Positions 62,455 to 64,000 of a DNA stretch of 64,000 bases are shown piece by piece. A model generated the notes under the pieces. It was not told the DNA's origin, made no database searches, and saw only the letters and a list, made by a program, of their open reading frames with translations. Position numbers and translations under genes: made by a program. This DNA is from Paenibacillus sp. J5C2022 (lineage in GTDB: Bacteria > Bacillota > Bacilli > Paenibacillales > Paenibacillaceae), in the NCBI RefSeq assembly GCF_025567625.1, contig NZ_JAOQJC010000010.1, positions 124,001-188,000 on the forward strand, read 5' to 3'. Within the stretch, counting starts at the first letter, position 1. Each line of letters begins with the position of its first letter.

Positions 62455-63612
62455 ATGGAGAAGAGAAAACTGTGGTTTGTAGCCTTACTATTGGTAGGGG
62501 TGGTCGCTTATGCGGGAGAAGGGGAAGTCAGCGCAAATTCGCAATCGCAACCGCTCATCATCACTTTGAATGGACTCGACGAGGAATTTCAGAATAAGCC
62601 GTTCCTGCAGAATGGCTCTGTCTACTTGCCGCTAAGAGAGACGGGGACGATGCTGGACAGCCATACGACTTGGATTGCCGAGGGAAAGCGGATTGTCATC
62701 ACGAATCCGACGACCAGAATCGAGATGAAGCTGGGCAGCAAGCAAGCGATCGTCAATGGGAAGACGTACAAGATGCGAAGCATTCCCGATAACAGACAAG
62801 GCGTCGTCTATGTGCCCGCTCGCTTCGTGTCGGAGGCGTTCGGCGCCAAGGTGAGCTGGATCGCGGAAGAGCGGCGGGCGCTCATTGATGTGGAGAAACC
62901 GTATCTCTACGCCGCACATGGAGAGTCTGCCTACTGGTTCGACCGTACCGGCGGAGAAGTGTTCGTATCCGAAGGTGCTAGTGCGATAGAGCTGGCGGCT
63001 GATACGGAAGCAGAGGTGAAGGATATGGGCGAATTAACCGTTGACCAGTTGTCTGACGATGTTGCCGTGCTGAAGGTTTCTGATATTTACGGCGAGCCTC
63101 ATGTTCATCATATGCTGTACAAGTTCCTTCTCATAGACGGTCAATTGGCGTTGGAGTCGGAAGCTTATTATTATGGTCACTCTATTCGTTCAATCGACCG
63201 ATCCGCGAATGATCACGCGCTGCTGATGGATGGAGCGGTGTTGTATGAGGTAGACGAAGAGGGCAGCGTACTGGCGGATTACGACTTGCAAGCCATAACG
63301 GGCTACGAGGACGATTCCTTCCAGGTGGAATGGGCGGATGAACAGTATTACGTCGTACGGCCTGCCGAGACCGGATGGCTGACGTTGATCGACTTGGAAT
63401 CGAAGCAGGCGACAAGATTAATGGATGTGCTGCTGGATGACAAGAAGATCGAAATATTGGAGTCGCTTGACAAGTACAGTCCCGAATTCCATCAATGGGA
63501 CGGTCTTCAGGTCATCGGGCGGGAAGGGGATGCCTTGCTTCTTAGCCACAACTTCTTCATCGGCAATGAACAGAGTGAGTATACGTACAAGCTGAATGAA
63601 GGGAATGAATAG
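62455..63612 (+). CDS. Secreted protein with copper-amine-oxidase-like N-terminal domain
   Basis: A 385-residue protein with a signal peptide (LWFVALLLVGVVAYA). Residues ~40-145 match the copper-amine-oxidase N-terminal-like domain of Paenibacillus wall proteins (NGSVYLPLRETGTML, TRIEMKLGSKQAIVNGK, VYVPARFVSEAFGAKVSW). This domain here carries no oxidase activity. The rest is an uncharacterised region with WD-like or propeller-type strands. Upstream TAGGAGG lies 11 bases before the ATG. A long hairpin follows its stop. Confidence 0.75.
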   Translation: MEKRKLWFVALLLVGVVAYAGEGEVSANSQSQPLIITLNGLDEEFQNKPFLQNGSVYLPLRETGTMLDSHTTWIAEGKRIVITNPTTRIEMKLGSKQAIVNGKTYKMRSIPDNRQGVVYVPARFVSEAFGAKVSWIAEERRALIDVEKPYLYAAHGESAYWFDRTGGEVFVSEGASAIELAADTEAEVKDMGELTVDQLSDDVAVLKVSDIYGEPHVHHMLYKFLLIDGQLALESEAYYYGHSIRSIDRSANDHALLMDGAVLYEVDEEGSVLADYDLQAITGYEDDSFQVEWADEQYYVVRPAETGWLTLIDLESKQATRLMDVLLDDKKIEILESLDKYSPEFHQWDGLQVIGREGDALLLSHNFFIGNEQSEYTYKLNEGNE

Positions 63613-63613
63613 G

Positions 63614-63655
63614 GAACAGCGCTGCAGGGGACAAGTTATCCTTGCAGCGCTGTTC
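63614..63655. terminator. Hairpin between convergent genes
   Basis: GAACAGCGCTGCAGG and CCTTGCAGCGCTGTTC form a 14-15-pair stem with a ten-base loop. There is no T-run on either strand, so termination efficiency is uncertain. It lies between the convergent amine-oxidase-N-like and oxidoreductase genes. Confidence 0.5.
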
Positions 63656-63665
63656 GCGTCATGGC

Positions 63666-63998
63666 TTAAATCATGCAGAACGTATGCGTCTCTGCTGACT
63701 CCGTTGCTTTCAGGCACATACGGGCGCTAAGCAAGCCTTCCTCCAGCGGCGTCCTGGAGACTTCCTTGCCTTGCATAATGCCGACGAAGTTCCTGGCGAG
63801 TGCGCCGTCGCCACCGCCGTGGCCCTCCGAGTCGTCTATCGTCAGCTTGTGCGTTTCCACTCTTGGCGTGTGATGCATATATACTTTGATTTCATCGTCC
63901 TGCCAGTTGAACTCCAGCGTTCCCTTGTAGCCGAGCAAGCGCGCGCCGCGTCTTGCCGCTTGCCTTCTTGCGAAGAAGTTCTGCGTGTAGACGGCGTG
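63666..63998 (-). CDS. Gfo/Idh/MocA-family oxidoreductase, C-terminal part only
   Basis: The minus-strand frame is open from the stop at 63666 to the window edge, giving about 110 residues of the C-terminus; the start is beyond the window. It reads YTQNFFARRQAARRGARLLGYKGTLEF, the pattern seen near the C-terminus of Gfo/Idh/MocA oxidoreductases, and ends with EGLLSARMCLKATESAETHTF. These enzymes oxidise or rearrange sugars with NAD(P). The substrate is not visible. Confidence 0.75.
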   Translation of the reverse strand, partial: HAVYTQNFFARRQAARRGARLLGYKGTLEFNWQDDEIKVYMHHTPRVETHKLTIDDSEGHGGGDGALARNFVGIMQGKEVSRTPLEEGLLSARMCLKATESAETHTFCMI

Positions 63999-64000
63999 CA

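Overview
The window reads as chromosome of a Paenibacillus-like Firmicute (Paenibacillaceae). The evidence is moderate G+C, strong purine-rich ribosome sites, GTG/TTG starts, S-layer-homology (SLH) anchored glycosidases, and repeated sets of LplB/YtcP-type sugar permeases, lipoprotein binding proteins, YesM-type sensor kinases and AraC-type response regulators. No rRNA, tRNA, insertion sequence, phage gene or CRISPR array was recognised.

Layout. Bases 1-3.9 kb hold two carbohydrate-active genes, one cut by the window edge and one rhamnosidase-like. A frameshifted thioredoxin-like remnant follows, then a Fur-box-controlled siderophore-binding lipoprotein. 6.2-16.9 kb is one catabolic island: a LacI regulator behind a promoter with two palindromic operators, a DapA/NanA-type aldolase, a two-component pair, an ABC importer and a large unrecognised hydrolase candidate. 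A 113-bp-period repeat array follows. 17.5-26.2 kb holds a small secreted protein, a GH3 hexosaminidase and a second importer with its two-component pair. 26.3-29.6 kb carries hxlR, a serine hydrolase and hxlAB (formaldehyde fixation by the ribulose monophosphate route). 29.7-32.0 kb is a nitrilase/GNAT/GNAT operon. 32.6-41.3 kb is a third importer with a divergent two-component pair and a secreted beta-helix protein.

41.5-48.2 kb is regulatory and stress-type genes (SRPBCC-ArsR pair, a 51-bp minisatellite, FMN reductase, VOC protein, Lrp regulator) around a divergent AraC/alpha-L-rhamnosidase pair. 48.4-52.5 kb is a 1336-residue SLH-anchored GH20 enzyme, followed by a MOSC/MFS pair. A second repeat array built from the same 51- and 62-bp modules as the first lies at 54.7-55.4 kb. 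An SLH-GH18 gene follows, then a five-gene 3-hydroxybutyrate/acetoacetate operon divergent from a LysR regulator, a copper-amine-oxidase-N-like protein, and the end of a Gfo/Idh/MocA oxidoreductase.

How the parts work together: secreted or wall-bound glycosidases probably trim plant or amino-sugar glycans, three importers take up oligosaccharides when their sensor kinases detect them, and intracellular rhamnosidase, hexosaminidase and aldolase genes finish degradation. Substrates are not readable from sequence. The least explained elements are the two orientation-conserved modular repeat arrays that begin just after stop codons, the 34-bp perfect palindrome at the LacI promoter, and the 803-residue hydrolase candidate.
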